Positions 35,801-44,925 of a stretch of 64,000 nucleotides of DNA are shown piece after piece. A program made the position numbers and the translations under genes. The first letter of the stretch is position 1, and the number at the start of each line of letters is the position of its first letter. The notes beneath the pieces were generated by a model. It was not told the DNA's origin. It did not search any database and worked only from the letters and a program-made list of their open reading frames with translations. Source of the stretch: Macrobrachium rosenbergii (lineage: Eukaryota > Arthropoda > Malacostraca > Decapoda > Palaemonidae); contig NC_089767.1 of the NCBI RefSeq assembly GCF_040412425.1, positions 2,086,969 through 2,150,968 on the forward strand. Direction: 5' to 3'.

Positions 35801-38242
35801 AATTCTTCTTACACACAGGTACATGGTATTCTTCCAAACGCCATACATCCCAGAGCTTTCCCTGCGCGTTAAAGATCTGGAAATATTCGAGAAAGCTTTC
35901 CGTGGAGGACAGTACAAAGAAGCTTATCCAGATAATGTCATCGAAGCTTATAAATACTACTATGCTCAGAAAGGTAATGAACTGAATAAAATATAGAATT
36001 TAAGCCAAAGGCCAAGCACTGGGACCTATGAGGTCATTCAGCTCTGAAAACACCACAAAGTCTTTAGCTAGCCACACACAAAGTTACTGGTAGCATGTAA
36101 AGAGGACTTGGATTTTGCTAAACATATCTGACAGCAATAAACACAAAGGACGGAGTACAGCTTTGCCCTAAAATGGAAGATTGCAGTATCTGCAAAAATA
36201 CAAAACTGAGAAAAATGGTAGATACTCCCTGGCCTTACTACTTATTTTGCAGATACTGCAAATGGGACCCCCTGAATACACCCCCTGAATACTCGTGGAA
36301 AGCATTGAGGAATTAGTCTGTAACTGCAGTAACTTGTGTATTAGTGTTTCATGAGCCCAATAGGTGGTATCTCTCAATTTCGATAATTTTGCAGATATAT
36401 ACTGCATTTTCCCATTTTAGGGCATTGTTAACTTCTGTTTGATGTGATTCCAGTGAGAGTTGCTATGGCTTTAAAGAAATTTGTATCCTTTTAAAATTAC
36501 TGTATATTGAGCAGGATTTTTTAAGTGTTAGTAAATGATGAAGAATCTCATCGCATTCAGTGAATTGAACAGTGATGTAACAGCTGAATCATGAGTGTTA
36601 TAGGCCTAACAGCTGAATCATGAGTGTTATAGGCCAACTATGGTATGATTGAGATGTCTAGGAGGAAACGCTAAGTGACGGCTCGTTTCATCTTGGTTGT
36701 TTGTTGAAATAAGGCAACCAAGCTGGAAATTAATTTGGTCATTGTCGATTAGGCTACTATACTGCCCTAAAATGGAAAACTGCAGTATCTGCAAAGTTTT
36801 TGAAATTGAGATATGCCACTAACTGGGCTCGTGAAACACAAAATACACAAGTTACTGCAGTTTCAGAATGATTCTTCAATGCTTTATTTAGTGGGTCCCA
36901 TTTGCAGTATCTGCAAAATCAGTAGTAATGCCAGGGAAAACTGCAGCAAATACCATTTTTATCAGTTTTGTATTTTTGCAGATACTGCAGTCTTCCATTT
37001 TAGGGCAGTATACTGTCCCAACCCAAACGTTGTATCACCACAGAGTGCTCTATCTTACGATAAGCTAAGCTACTTTACCATTACGATAAGGTGGAGAACT
37101 TCAGAGAGCAACTACTGTACATACATCAAAACTTGACTCTCAGTATTTACTTGTCATTTTACCCTTTTTATCTGTTAGGATTCACTCTTCAGTGCTAGCA
37201 TAAGCATGCTATTGAGCACGGTCTGGATCGCCCTCAGAGCTGAACCTAAATTTGTTGGACTTATTGTATTTACGACATTGAGGGTCAAGTGTATAATCAG
37301 AGGAACCTCTTACGGCTGCTATTTCTTGGAAAATAGCTGTATTGTTCCTCCCCTGGTAGGATACCTGTGGAAGGCAGGAATTCACTCTGGGTGAAAAACC
37401 CTTATATCCACATTATGAGTCAAATCCTGAACAATATTGTGCAGGACTACCCCCATTCTCCTTTTGTTAATTAATGAAGAATCAAATACACATGAATCTC
37501 GCCTAATGATCAGATATATGCCCCGTAGTGGGATAGTCCCGTCAGTGCACCTCATGCGGTGCACTGTAGGCATTACTTAAGGTTCTTTGCAGCTTCCCTT
37601 CGGCCCTGGCTGCAACCCCTTTCGTTCCTTTTACTGTGCCTCCTTTCATGTTCTCTTTCTTCCATCTTACTTTCCACCCTCTCCTAACAACTGATTCATA
37701 GTGCAACTGCTTTGAGGTTTTCCTCTTGTTACACCTTTCTAACTTTTCCTGTCCATTTCCGTTTCGGCGCTGAATGGCCTCATACGTCCTAGTGTTTGGC
37801 CTTGGGCCTAAATTCTTATTCAATTCAATTCAGTTCAATAATGATGAGGCAATGATTATGTGTCAGGCTACATACGTCAGCTCTTCAGCTGTCACAAAAT
37901 ATCAAACAGCTAAACATAGAAAATGTCTGTGAATCAATGGAATCCAGTACTGTAAATTGTTTCTTTGTGTGTTAACGCATTTTGTTTTTTGTTCAGGTGC
38001 TCTGACACCGCCCATCAATTACTATCGTAACATCGATTTTGAAAGAGGTACCGAGAACATACCCAAGGTCACCGTCCCGACCCTTATCATATGGGGCAGC
38101 AAGGATGCGTATCTCGTCAAGGAAATGGCGATCTTGTAAGTACTGTAGCACATCACTGTACAGTTCTCTAAGAGTAAAGGTAATATGTAGTACATGTGGA
38201 AAAATGTTACTGAACAATTAATTATTACCTGGTATCTTTTAG

Positions 38243-38313
<71 letters not shown>

Positions 38314-39076
38314 GCACTCAGACAAAATTATACACACACACACACACATAGTATGTATGTGTATATATATATATGCAAGTATATGTATTATATATCTATG
38401 TATGTATGCATATACATATACATGTGTATATATGTATATAAACACACTAACATACATACATACATGACATTTTTTATCACACCGTGATTTATATACAATC
38501 ATGAAGCTACAAATGTCGCTTAATATCAAATTCACGCTACCTCGGGAATATCTCCGATGGAGAATTATCACCGAAGGGGAATTTATAAGTGATAAATGGA
38601 TTGGTACTGCTCAGTGGTAACGTCGACTGGAGTTGCTGGGTACGTGCCTGTGTCGAGGGATCACGTCCCGACAGTACCAATCCATTTATCACTTATAAAT
38701 TCCCCTTCGGTGACAATTCTCCATCGGAGATATTCCCGAGGTAGCGTGAATTTGATATTAAGCGACATTTGTAGCTTCATGTTTACATACCGTACATACA
38801 TACATTCGTCAAATGCTAATGCACAAGCGGCACCTAAAGACGAATCTGAAAACTACACTTGTAAATGTTATGAGGAAAAAAAAATACTTTTTCATGCCCT
38901 GTATTATCACGTAGTAAAGCTATTATATACTATCTCTTTGCACCAACAGGGCCGGGGCCGAATGCGAAACCTCAGTCGTCAAATACTTGGACAATGCCAC
39001 CCACTGGGTCCAGCAAGACGAACCTCAACAAGTGAATAGTATCGTCCGAGAATACCTGGCTTCTAAATCACTATAG
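32719..39076 (+). CDS. Epoxide hydrolase (EPHX4-like alpha/beta hydrolase), seven exons
   Basis: Exons 32719-32898, 33950-34080, 35079-35191, 35348-35516, 35819-35973, 37997-38135 and 38950-39076 join through GT-AG introns (phases 0,2,1,2,1,2) into 337 residues ending in TAG. Residues 5-25 form a membrane segment followed by FRRWR. HGFP (83-86) builds the oxyanion hole. D152 in HDWGG is the expected nucleophile, D286 in WGSKDAYL the acid, and H314 in NATHW the base. Y199 (WYMVFF) and Y259 (NYYRN) fit the two lid tyrosines that activate the epoxide. The family hydrolyses epoxides to diols at the endoplasmic reticulum membrane. In arthropods, related enzymes handle lipid epoxides, but the substrate cannot be read from sequence. 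The length is close to vertebrate EPHX4 (about 360). Only the initiator methionine is missing from the certain exons. Introns carry R1, R5 and a foldback element without damage to any exon. Confidence 0.92.
32981..33267 (+). repeat. R1 copy 7, in the epoxide hydrolase A-B intron
   Basis: Starts ttgaattgaatacagaattt and ends ccccctacgggga. Sense to the gene. Confidence 0.88.
33460..33748 (+). repeat. R1 copy 8, same intron
   Basis: Starts ggaatggaatacagggttta and ends ccccctacggggt. Also sense to the gene. Confidence 0.88.
33950..34080 (+). CDS. Epoxide hydrolase exon B
   Basis: Acceptor tcgccag, donor gtgagt. Residues 61-103 with LHYVEKG and HGFPECWFSWRHQ, the oxyanion-hole motif. Confidence 0.92.
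34159..34470 (+). repeat. R1 copy 9, in the B-C intron
   Basis: Starts ggaatggaatggaatgtagt and ends aaccccctacagga. Sense to the gene. Confidence 0.88.
35079..35191 (+). CDS. Epoxide hydrolase exon C
   Basis: Acceptor ttcctcag, donor gtgagt. Residues 105-141 contain VVAVDMRGYADSDKP, the strand and loop before the nucleophile elbow. Confidence 0.92.
35348..35516 (+). CDS. Epoxide hydrolase exon D (nucleophile)
   Basis: Acceptor attccag, donor gtaagt. Residues 143-197 contain AHDWGGAIAW with the nucleophilic aspartate, then NGPHP. Confidence 0.95.
35819..35973 (+). CDS. Epoxide hydrolase exon E (lid)
   Basis: Acceptor acacacag, donor gtaatg. Residues 199-249 contain WYMVFFQTPYIPEL, start of the lid with its first tyrosine. 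An R1 fragment begins about 10 bp after the donor. Confidence 0.92.
35985..36052 (+). repeat. R1 fragment (5' end only), E-F intron
   Basis: Covers aaaatatagaatttaagcca to gaggtcattcagctctgaaa, then stops. Confidence 0.8.
36164..36424. mobile_element. R5 MITE, copy 2
   Basis: Inverted ends tgccctaaaatggaagattg and the complement of cccattttagggca. Same orientation as copy 1. In the E-F intron of the epoxide hydrolase. Confidence 0.85.
36759..37011. mobile_element. R5 MITE, copy 3, opposite orientation
   Basis: Ends atactgccctaaaatggaaa and the complement of ttttagggcagtat. The interior reads as the complement of copies 1 and 2. It lies 334 bp from copy 2 in the same intron. Confidence 0.85.
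37521..37838 (-). repeat. R1 copy 11, E-F intron, antisense
   Basis: Reverse copy from ccccgtagtgggatagtccc to attcaattcagttcaata. Confidence 0.88.
37997..38135 (+). CDS. Epoxide hydrolase exon F (second acid)
   Basis: Acceptor ttgttcag, donor gtaagt. Residues 251-295 contain PPINYYRN (lid tyrosine) and LIIWGSKDAYL (acid D286). Confidence 0.93.
38245..38311. repeat. (TTA)n microsatellite, F-G intron
   Basis: 22 units, followed by (AC)n and tatgta-rich sequence to about 38465. Confidence 0.95.
38500..38781. mobile_element. Foldback element with 110-bp arms and tRNA-like loop
   Basis: The left arm (38500-38609) and right arm (38672-38781) are almost perfect complements, with one difference noticed (gaattatcacc versus gaattgtcacc). 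The 62-nt loop plus the arm tips resembles a tRNA-related fold. ggtactg (38603-38609) pairs with cagtacc (38672-38678) as a 7-bp acceptor-like stem. A ctcagtggtaacgtc D-arm/A-box-like block follows, and then cgagggatcacgtcccg in the T-arm position. It reads as a SINE head flanked by inverted copies of its body. It lies in the last intron of the epoxide hydrolase. Confidence 0.7.
38950..39076 (+). CDS. Epoxide hydrolase terminal exon (histidine and stop)
   Basis: Acceptor caccaacag. Residues 297-337 contain the catalytic histidine in NATHWVQQDEP, ending ASKSL and TAG at 39074-39076. Confidence 0.93.
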
Positions 39077-39304
39077 ATCCATTTTTTTTATTTTAAATAG
39101 GATTATGTATTAACATGGTTACTGTGAGTTTTACATACTTGGTTCCATTGGTCAATAGTAGAACAAGTAAAAAATGTCCTGAAAAATAATGTGAACTCTA
39201 CAAGCTCGGTACCATTGCTCAACAGTAGAACAGGTTAAAATCTTTCCATTTGAGTTTATCTCTTGAGAAACATGCTATGCGCCATTTATTAGGAACTAGT
39301 GTCA

Positions 39305-39680
39305 TGAATGAAAATTAGTGCCTTTCAAATCTCAATAACACTGTCATTTATGATGCTATGACCTTACATTTACCTTAATCGAAGCAATCAGTGCCATTCA
39401 AATCGCAATAACATTGTTAGTTAAGATGTTATGACCTTAAATTTTTGTAATTGAAGCAATCACTGCTTCTCAAATTGCAATAACATTGTCATTTATGATG
39501 TTATGACCTTACATTTATCTTAACTGAATCAATCAGCACCTTTTCAAAATTCAATAACATTTTTATGATGCTTTGACCATACATTTTTTTTATTGAAGCA
39601 ATCAATGCTTTTCATATTTCAATCACATTGTCAGTTATGGCGCTATGACCATACATTTTTTCTTTAATCAATGCTACTTC
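39305..39680 (+). repeat. ~72-bp tandem repeats in the epoxide hydrolase 3' flank
   Basis: Five diverged units and a partial one. Each runs aatcagtgccttt..., caataacattgtca, ttatgatgctatgacctt, acattt. Starts are near 39315, 39387, 39459, 39531, 39601 and 39665. Begins about 230 bp after the stop codon, so probably transcribed as 3' UTR. Confidence 0.75.
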
Positions 39681-39971
39681 GATGTACATTAAGCCCAAAA
39701 TTTTTGAAAAACGATTATTGGCCAGGATATTTGTAAGAATGTCCAGCGTGTGATTGGTGTTTTGTCCAAATATTTTTTCTGTAAAATGTTTATCACGTTT
39801 TTATGGTATAATATTTTTCTGTAAAATGTTTTTTATCACGTTTTTATTGTATAAACTATATACCCAAGACAATGTTTGTATTTTTACCTTATTTTGCTTT
39901 TACAGTGTTGTGTGGTGATAAATTGTTTCTTTAAAAAAACTCAGGAAATTTCTGACAATATTGTCACACTT

Positions 39972-39977
39972 AATAAA
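39972..39977 (+). promoter_or_regulatory. Candidate polyadenylation signal, epoxide hydrolase
   Basis: AATAAA about 900 bp after the stop. A second one lies near 40125. Neither is proven. Confidence 0.3.
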
Positions 39978-40299
39978 TATTAATTACATGTCATGGAGTA
40001 TGATAATAACGATCCTAACACATATTTAATAGAGCATCCTAACAGCTGTGAATCAGAAAAATAATGGGGATTAATGCAAAAAATATTATTACAATTTCCA
40101 AAAAATGAATATTGTTGTATAGGTAATAAACATTATTAAACATGGCGTATATTAATAATAATCCTAACAAACGTGCGAATAATGATTAAAGACGAAGATA
40201 ATGGTGAACAATGAAGAAAAAACTGTTGTTAATGAATGAAAATTAACGAAAAAAGATGAATAATGGCAAAAATTCTTACTCACCAAAATCTGATTAGTT

Positions 40300-41060
40300 C
40301 CTATCTTGTCTATTATTTTTGTAAAGCAGTCACTTGCATTAATTCATAGACAGTCAGGGGCCACCACCAAGAAGTGGGGAGGGGGTGAGGCCGGAAATAT
40401 TAATAAAACAGACTACGCCACAATATGCGTTTGTAGTACGCCGAGCTGACAGAGGGAAGACGAAGACTTGGCATAGTCAGCTGTGAGACCGCGGCGACAC
40501 AGAATTTGGCAGTCAGTCTTCATGGCATTAAAAGCCACAGATAGGCTCCTTTTGCACTGTGCCCCCGCTGTTCTTGTTCAAGGTGAGGGGCATCTGTTCC
40601 AGCCCGCCTCCCGTCAACGAGAGTTTTCAAGAGCTGTTCACATATTGTAGTATCCTCCTTCACAGGGCAAAAACCGATAATATTATTGGTGACTGAAAAT
40701 TCTGTCAGTACAGCGCCCTGATGCTGAGGTCAGACTCCAAATATTGCTGATCTGGGGTGTGTTCATGTGTGTAGCGGCTGGAACAAACTGGCAGAAGTTC
40801 TATGTATTCATGGGCGTACACTAGAACAGCCCTCTGTCATGTTCCAGGTGTGGGGTTCGTGCCCAACAAGGCCTATACTGTTGTTCCTCCGTCAGACAAC
40901 TTTCCCACAGCAACTTGGGTCCTCACAGCAGTTGCTGAATGCATGGAGGGGATGGCAGCTTTGCAGGCTGGTATTTCCTGGTCACTGAAGGTATGACAGT
41001 AGGCCAATGCCTAATTCTTCTTGCTTTCTTAGGTCACTTCCTCTTCATGGGGTCACTCCT
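40300..41060 (+). other. GC-richer block with overlapping short frames
   Basis: Composition changes here. A plus-strand frame 40802-40996 contains TRTALCHVPGVGFVPNKAYT and TATWVLTAVAECMEGMAALQ, ending at LK followed by gtatga, a weak donor. It reads like protein, but I do not recognise the family and the frame has a stop shortly upstream (TAG at 40772-40774). It may be a decayed gene fragment or element. Confidence 0.2.
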
Positions 41061-41401
41061 TTGGAGGTATGATGTGATGTGTGCACAATGTACATACAGT
41101 AATTACTGTAATTACAGTTGTTTTATTTACAGTATCGATAGTTGTGACGCTAGTGCTTCACTTGAGTTACCTACGGTTTTTACCGTTATTGCAGTTGTTT
41201 TGCTTAAAGTGTCGACAGTTGTGACGGTAGGTAACTATTGAATACCCGACTATCGATACTTCAGGGGTTAGCGGTTACCCTATCATTAAAAATCTCAGCA
41301 GGATTTAAGGTTTGTTTTTTTATACTCGGCGTATGAGACGATCCCCCATTTTGGGGGAGATTTTTTAGGGTTAAAAGGATTCCATGTACGAGCAAATACG
41401 A

Positions 41402-41640
41402 TAGTTCTCCTGTGACCAGACTGCCTTATAGACCACATTAATAGCCCCATCCCCAATTTGGAAAAACATTCCTACAGTACTTGAGGCTTCTTAACAAAGT
41501 TTTGGTGAGACAGGCCTAGGCTTTTGGTAATTCTAAGCCGGCGGTAGTTCTCCTGTGAATTTAAAGTCATTTTGTCCAGACTGACCTTATAGACCACATT
41601 AATAAGCCCCCATCCTCCCTCAATTTGGAAAAACATTCGT
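41402..41640. repeat. Near-duplicate segments, period ~145 bp
   Basis: agttctcctgtga..., ttatagaccacattaata and aatttggaaaaacattc occur twice (about 41404-41475 and 41546-41640), with a short extra insert in the second copy. Confidence 0.7.
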
Positions 41641-42053
41641 TAGGTTGGTATTTTTAGGGGTTTACTGGTTACAATTTTGCCGTATGCTAGGCTTAATGCC
41701 GTCTTAGACCTACCCCACGTTAGGTAAAAGTTGTTCAAAGGTCAATGACAGCTTAGTTACAGGTTCTTTTTTACCTTTTCTCCTAAAGGAAGTAAAATAA
41801 CATAGACGTCAATTGCCATAGTCATGAAGAATTACCGTTCTTTTACCTTTTGACGGCATGAACAGCCATACTAACTCGTTTTCGTCCTCTTCCTGATATA
41901 CCAAGTGTTCAGCATCGAAGGTATATGGCAATTCAGGCAACTAACTCGAGCGTGGGACGCCATATTGGATTCAAAATTGCCTTCAGCACTGACCTTACGA
42001 CGACTTCACGTGGCTATTTTAGTTCGTATGGCAGTATCCTGTTGGTCATTTTG

Positions 42054-42356
42054 TTAATGAAGCTTAAATCTTTTGAAGGGTATTCTTAAAAGTTTAATTT
42101 TTGTTGTTAAAACAATTAAATACCGTTTGAATGGTTGCAATATTTCACCCTGGACTAACAAAGTTCCACAGGTTTGGAACCACTGGTAGTGATGGCAATA
42201 GGCTAGCGCTGGCTCCAGAACTGAAGTGACACAAGGGTTTGGATCGTCACATTCTGTATCACTATCACTCTTTTGGGGATAAACACACTCGTCCCCGTTT
42301 GTGTCACTGTCACTATCATCGCAATGATAATGAGACCGTTTTCTCTTTCTTTTCAC
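42054..42356 (-). other. Acidic 100-codon frame, unknown
   Basis: Starts MKRKRKRSHYHCDDSDSD and stays Asp/Ser-rich to about residue 38. The second half overlaps a segment resembling a hAT-type element end (ccagtggttccaaacctgtg). It could be a first exon with a nuclear-localisation-like basic start, or chance. No family recognised. Confidence 0.2.
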
Positions 42357-42359
42357 ACT

Positions 42360-43060
42360 AAGTCTGCTAGCCTTCCCTTCAAGTTTTCACTTTACATTCT
42401 TCTATTTACTATCAAAGCTTTCCTGTTTACCCTTCCACAGTAACATTATCACCAAGATCTACTAAAGAAAACGCTCGTAATCATCACTATCACCATCATC
42501 TGAACAGTAAACACCATTCAAATAGTTTTACACTACCCTGGAAGCCGCCAACATATGGACCTCTTCTTTTGCTTTTTTCCACATTAGCCTATGGGGACTG
42601 CTAGGCCACACCACACACTTCCATAGAACATATGTTGCCTAAACTCATCATAGCGGAAATATCATCGCTCGACAATTAATACTATCGCCGTTAATAGCGA
42701 TAAAGTGTTTTATTTATCGCATATTCCTCGCACTTTTTGACAGTTCACGCAAGACGCAAGTTCACATGACAATAACACGAGTGGTGTCTTCACGTTTCTC
42801 GAATGATGAAACTTCTCTACAACGGCGCTCCAGAAAAATGGTGCATTGGCCGGTTCGCAAATTCCTGAGATATATGCTAGTATTACACCAGCCCCGGTTT
42901 TTTTTTTTTTTCATACCCCTAGGTTAGGTTAGGTTGGTATCTCTAGAGTAATTTTTAAGAGTGGGAAACATAATGAGATTATGTTCAAGAAAATTCTATG
43001 GTTGGTTTTTCAGACATGGCGTCCCGCTTTTTTTCAGGAAAGGTCCCAGTACTCCATCAC
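42360..43060. other. No recognisable gene
   Basis: Mixed sequence with a short poly-T tract (42898-42911). Confidence 0.4.
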
Positions 43061-43067
43061 ATCCCGT

Positions 43068-43335
43068 TCACCGACCTATGAGGTCATTCAGCACTGAAAG
43101 AGAAACTGACAGTAAGGCAGTTTAAAAGGTTCCTCAACAACCTCGCAGTTGCACTGTGAAACAATTGTTAGAGAGGTTGGAAAGTCAGATGGAAGGAAAA
43201 GAATATGAACAGAGGTACATTAAAAGGAATGAAAGAGGTTGCATCTAGAGGCCGAAGGGACACTGCAAAGACCCTTAAGTAATGTCTACAGTGCACCATT
43301 TGAGGTACACTGACAGAACTAACCCCCTACAGGAT
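43068..43335 (+). repeat. R1 dispersed repeat, copy 12, 5'-truncated
   Basis: Starts at gacctatgaggtcattcagc and ends aaccccctacagga. Confidence 0.85.
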
Positions 43336-43669
43336 ACATTCGTATTACTCAGGACTTGAGATGCCTGCTTATAGTAGGCCTATACCATTTAGTCAACATT
43401 ATTAATCGCCCTGGGAATTAAGCTTTCAAGTTTTTCCTGTCTTTTACACTTTTCATTCATGTGGTAATTTTCTTCATACATTTGTTTTCATTCATATTTA
43501 TTATATGTTTCCAGTGACATGCTGTGTGTTCATATTTCACAACTGTGTTTATTGTTGGGCTCCAACTTTCAGTACCTTCCTCCTGGGATTTGTGTGCTTT
43601 TTATTTCTTACCTCCTTTGTATAGTTTTGTGAAGCTTTTTTGCATTCCTCAGTTCACTGGGTATTCATT

Positions 43670-44012
43670 TTACAGAAAAAGAAAACTATTGTGCCGGCTT
43701 TGTCTGTCCGTCTGCCCCCCGATCTTAAAAACTACTGAGGCCAGAGGGCTGCAAATTGGTATGTCGATCATCCATCCTCCAATCAACAAACATACCAAAT
43801 TGCAACCCTCTAGCTTCAATAGTTTTTATTTTATTTAAGGTTAAAGTTAGCCCTAATCGTGCTTCTGGCAGCAATATAGGATAGGCCACCACCAGGCTGT
43901 GGTTAAAATTTCATGGGTCACAGCTCATACAGCATTATACTGAGACCATCAAAAGATAGATCTATTTTTGGTGGCCTTGATTATACATTGTAGTGGCTGT
44001 ACAGAAAACTAA
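43670..44012 (-). repeat. R2 dispersed repeat, copy 7
   Basis: Reverse copy from gaaaactattgtgccggctt to tggctgtacagaaaact. Hairpin arms are about 43728-43825. Confidence 0.85.
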
Positions 44013-44650
44013 GTTGCTGGTTGGCTTTGCTTAGTGGTTTTATGGCTCAATTAGGGTGTCACTCAGTACCTCTTCATACCCTTAAACCTTCAGTCCCAAT
44101 ACTCCATTGTATGTTGGTTATAAACTATCTTGATATTTCAATCCTCTAAATGTCAACCCTCATAATTGGCTCTATGTAGCTATTATACCTCCAGGGAGAC
44201 AACAATTTTGACTTCTTTCACCTTCCGTGCAGCAAAATTCCATTAGTATTGTCAAGCATCTTTTACTGACTTTCTAATGCTCGGTACAGTATTAGGTAAA
44301 TTGCACACTTCCTGTGCATTTGCTCACCTCTCGATTTTTTCATAAATTTGGCATTTGCTGTCTTTCTCTTCCCTCTGGGTGACTTTTCATATACAAAAAT
44401 TGTGTTAAATAAATGTCAATAGACATATGTACCAGAGAGGGAAGGTGGGTACAACAATGCATATGCACATGTGTACACAAACACGCTAACCTTAGGATAG
44501 TAGAAAGGTAGTAGGATGGACCAATTGGAAGTACTGTAGGGCCTAAAGCAATTGATGCTTAAAAAAGGAAAACCTAGCATGGAAAAGCAAAACTATTGAT
44601 TTGGTGGCCATTGGAAGAAAATGTGCCTGTTGCTTTAGAGTACCAGTAGT
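44013..44650. other. No recognisable gene
   Basis: Mixed sequence with no recognised feature. Confidence 0.4.
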
Positions 44651-44654
44651 TTAT

Positions 44655-44925
44655 TGAATTGAACTGAATAGAGAATTTTGGCCAAAGATCAAGCACTGAA
44701 ACAGAAATTGACAGTAAAAGGTTTGAAAGGTTTAGCAGGAAAACCTCACGTTGCACTATGAATCAATTGTTGGGAGAGGGTGGAAAGTAAGATGGAAGAG
44801 AATATGAAAGGAGGTACAGTAAAAGGAATGAATGGGGTTGCAGCTAGTGCCCAAAGGCAAGCTGCCAATGCCTACAGTGCACCACGAGGTGCCCTGATGG
44901 CACTACCCCACCACGGGGATACCAG
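44655..44925 (+). repeat. R1 dispersed repeat, copy 13, internally deleted
   Basis: Starts ttgaattgaactgaatagag. The cactgggacctatgaggtca segment is missing. Ends gcactaccccaccacgggga. Confidence 0.85.
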
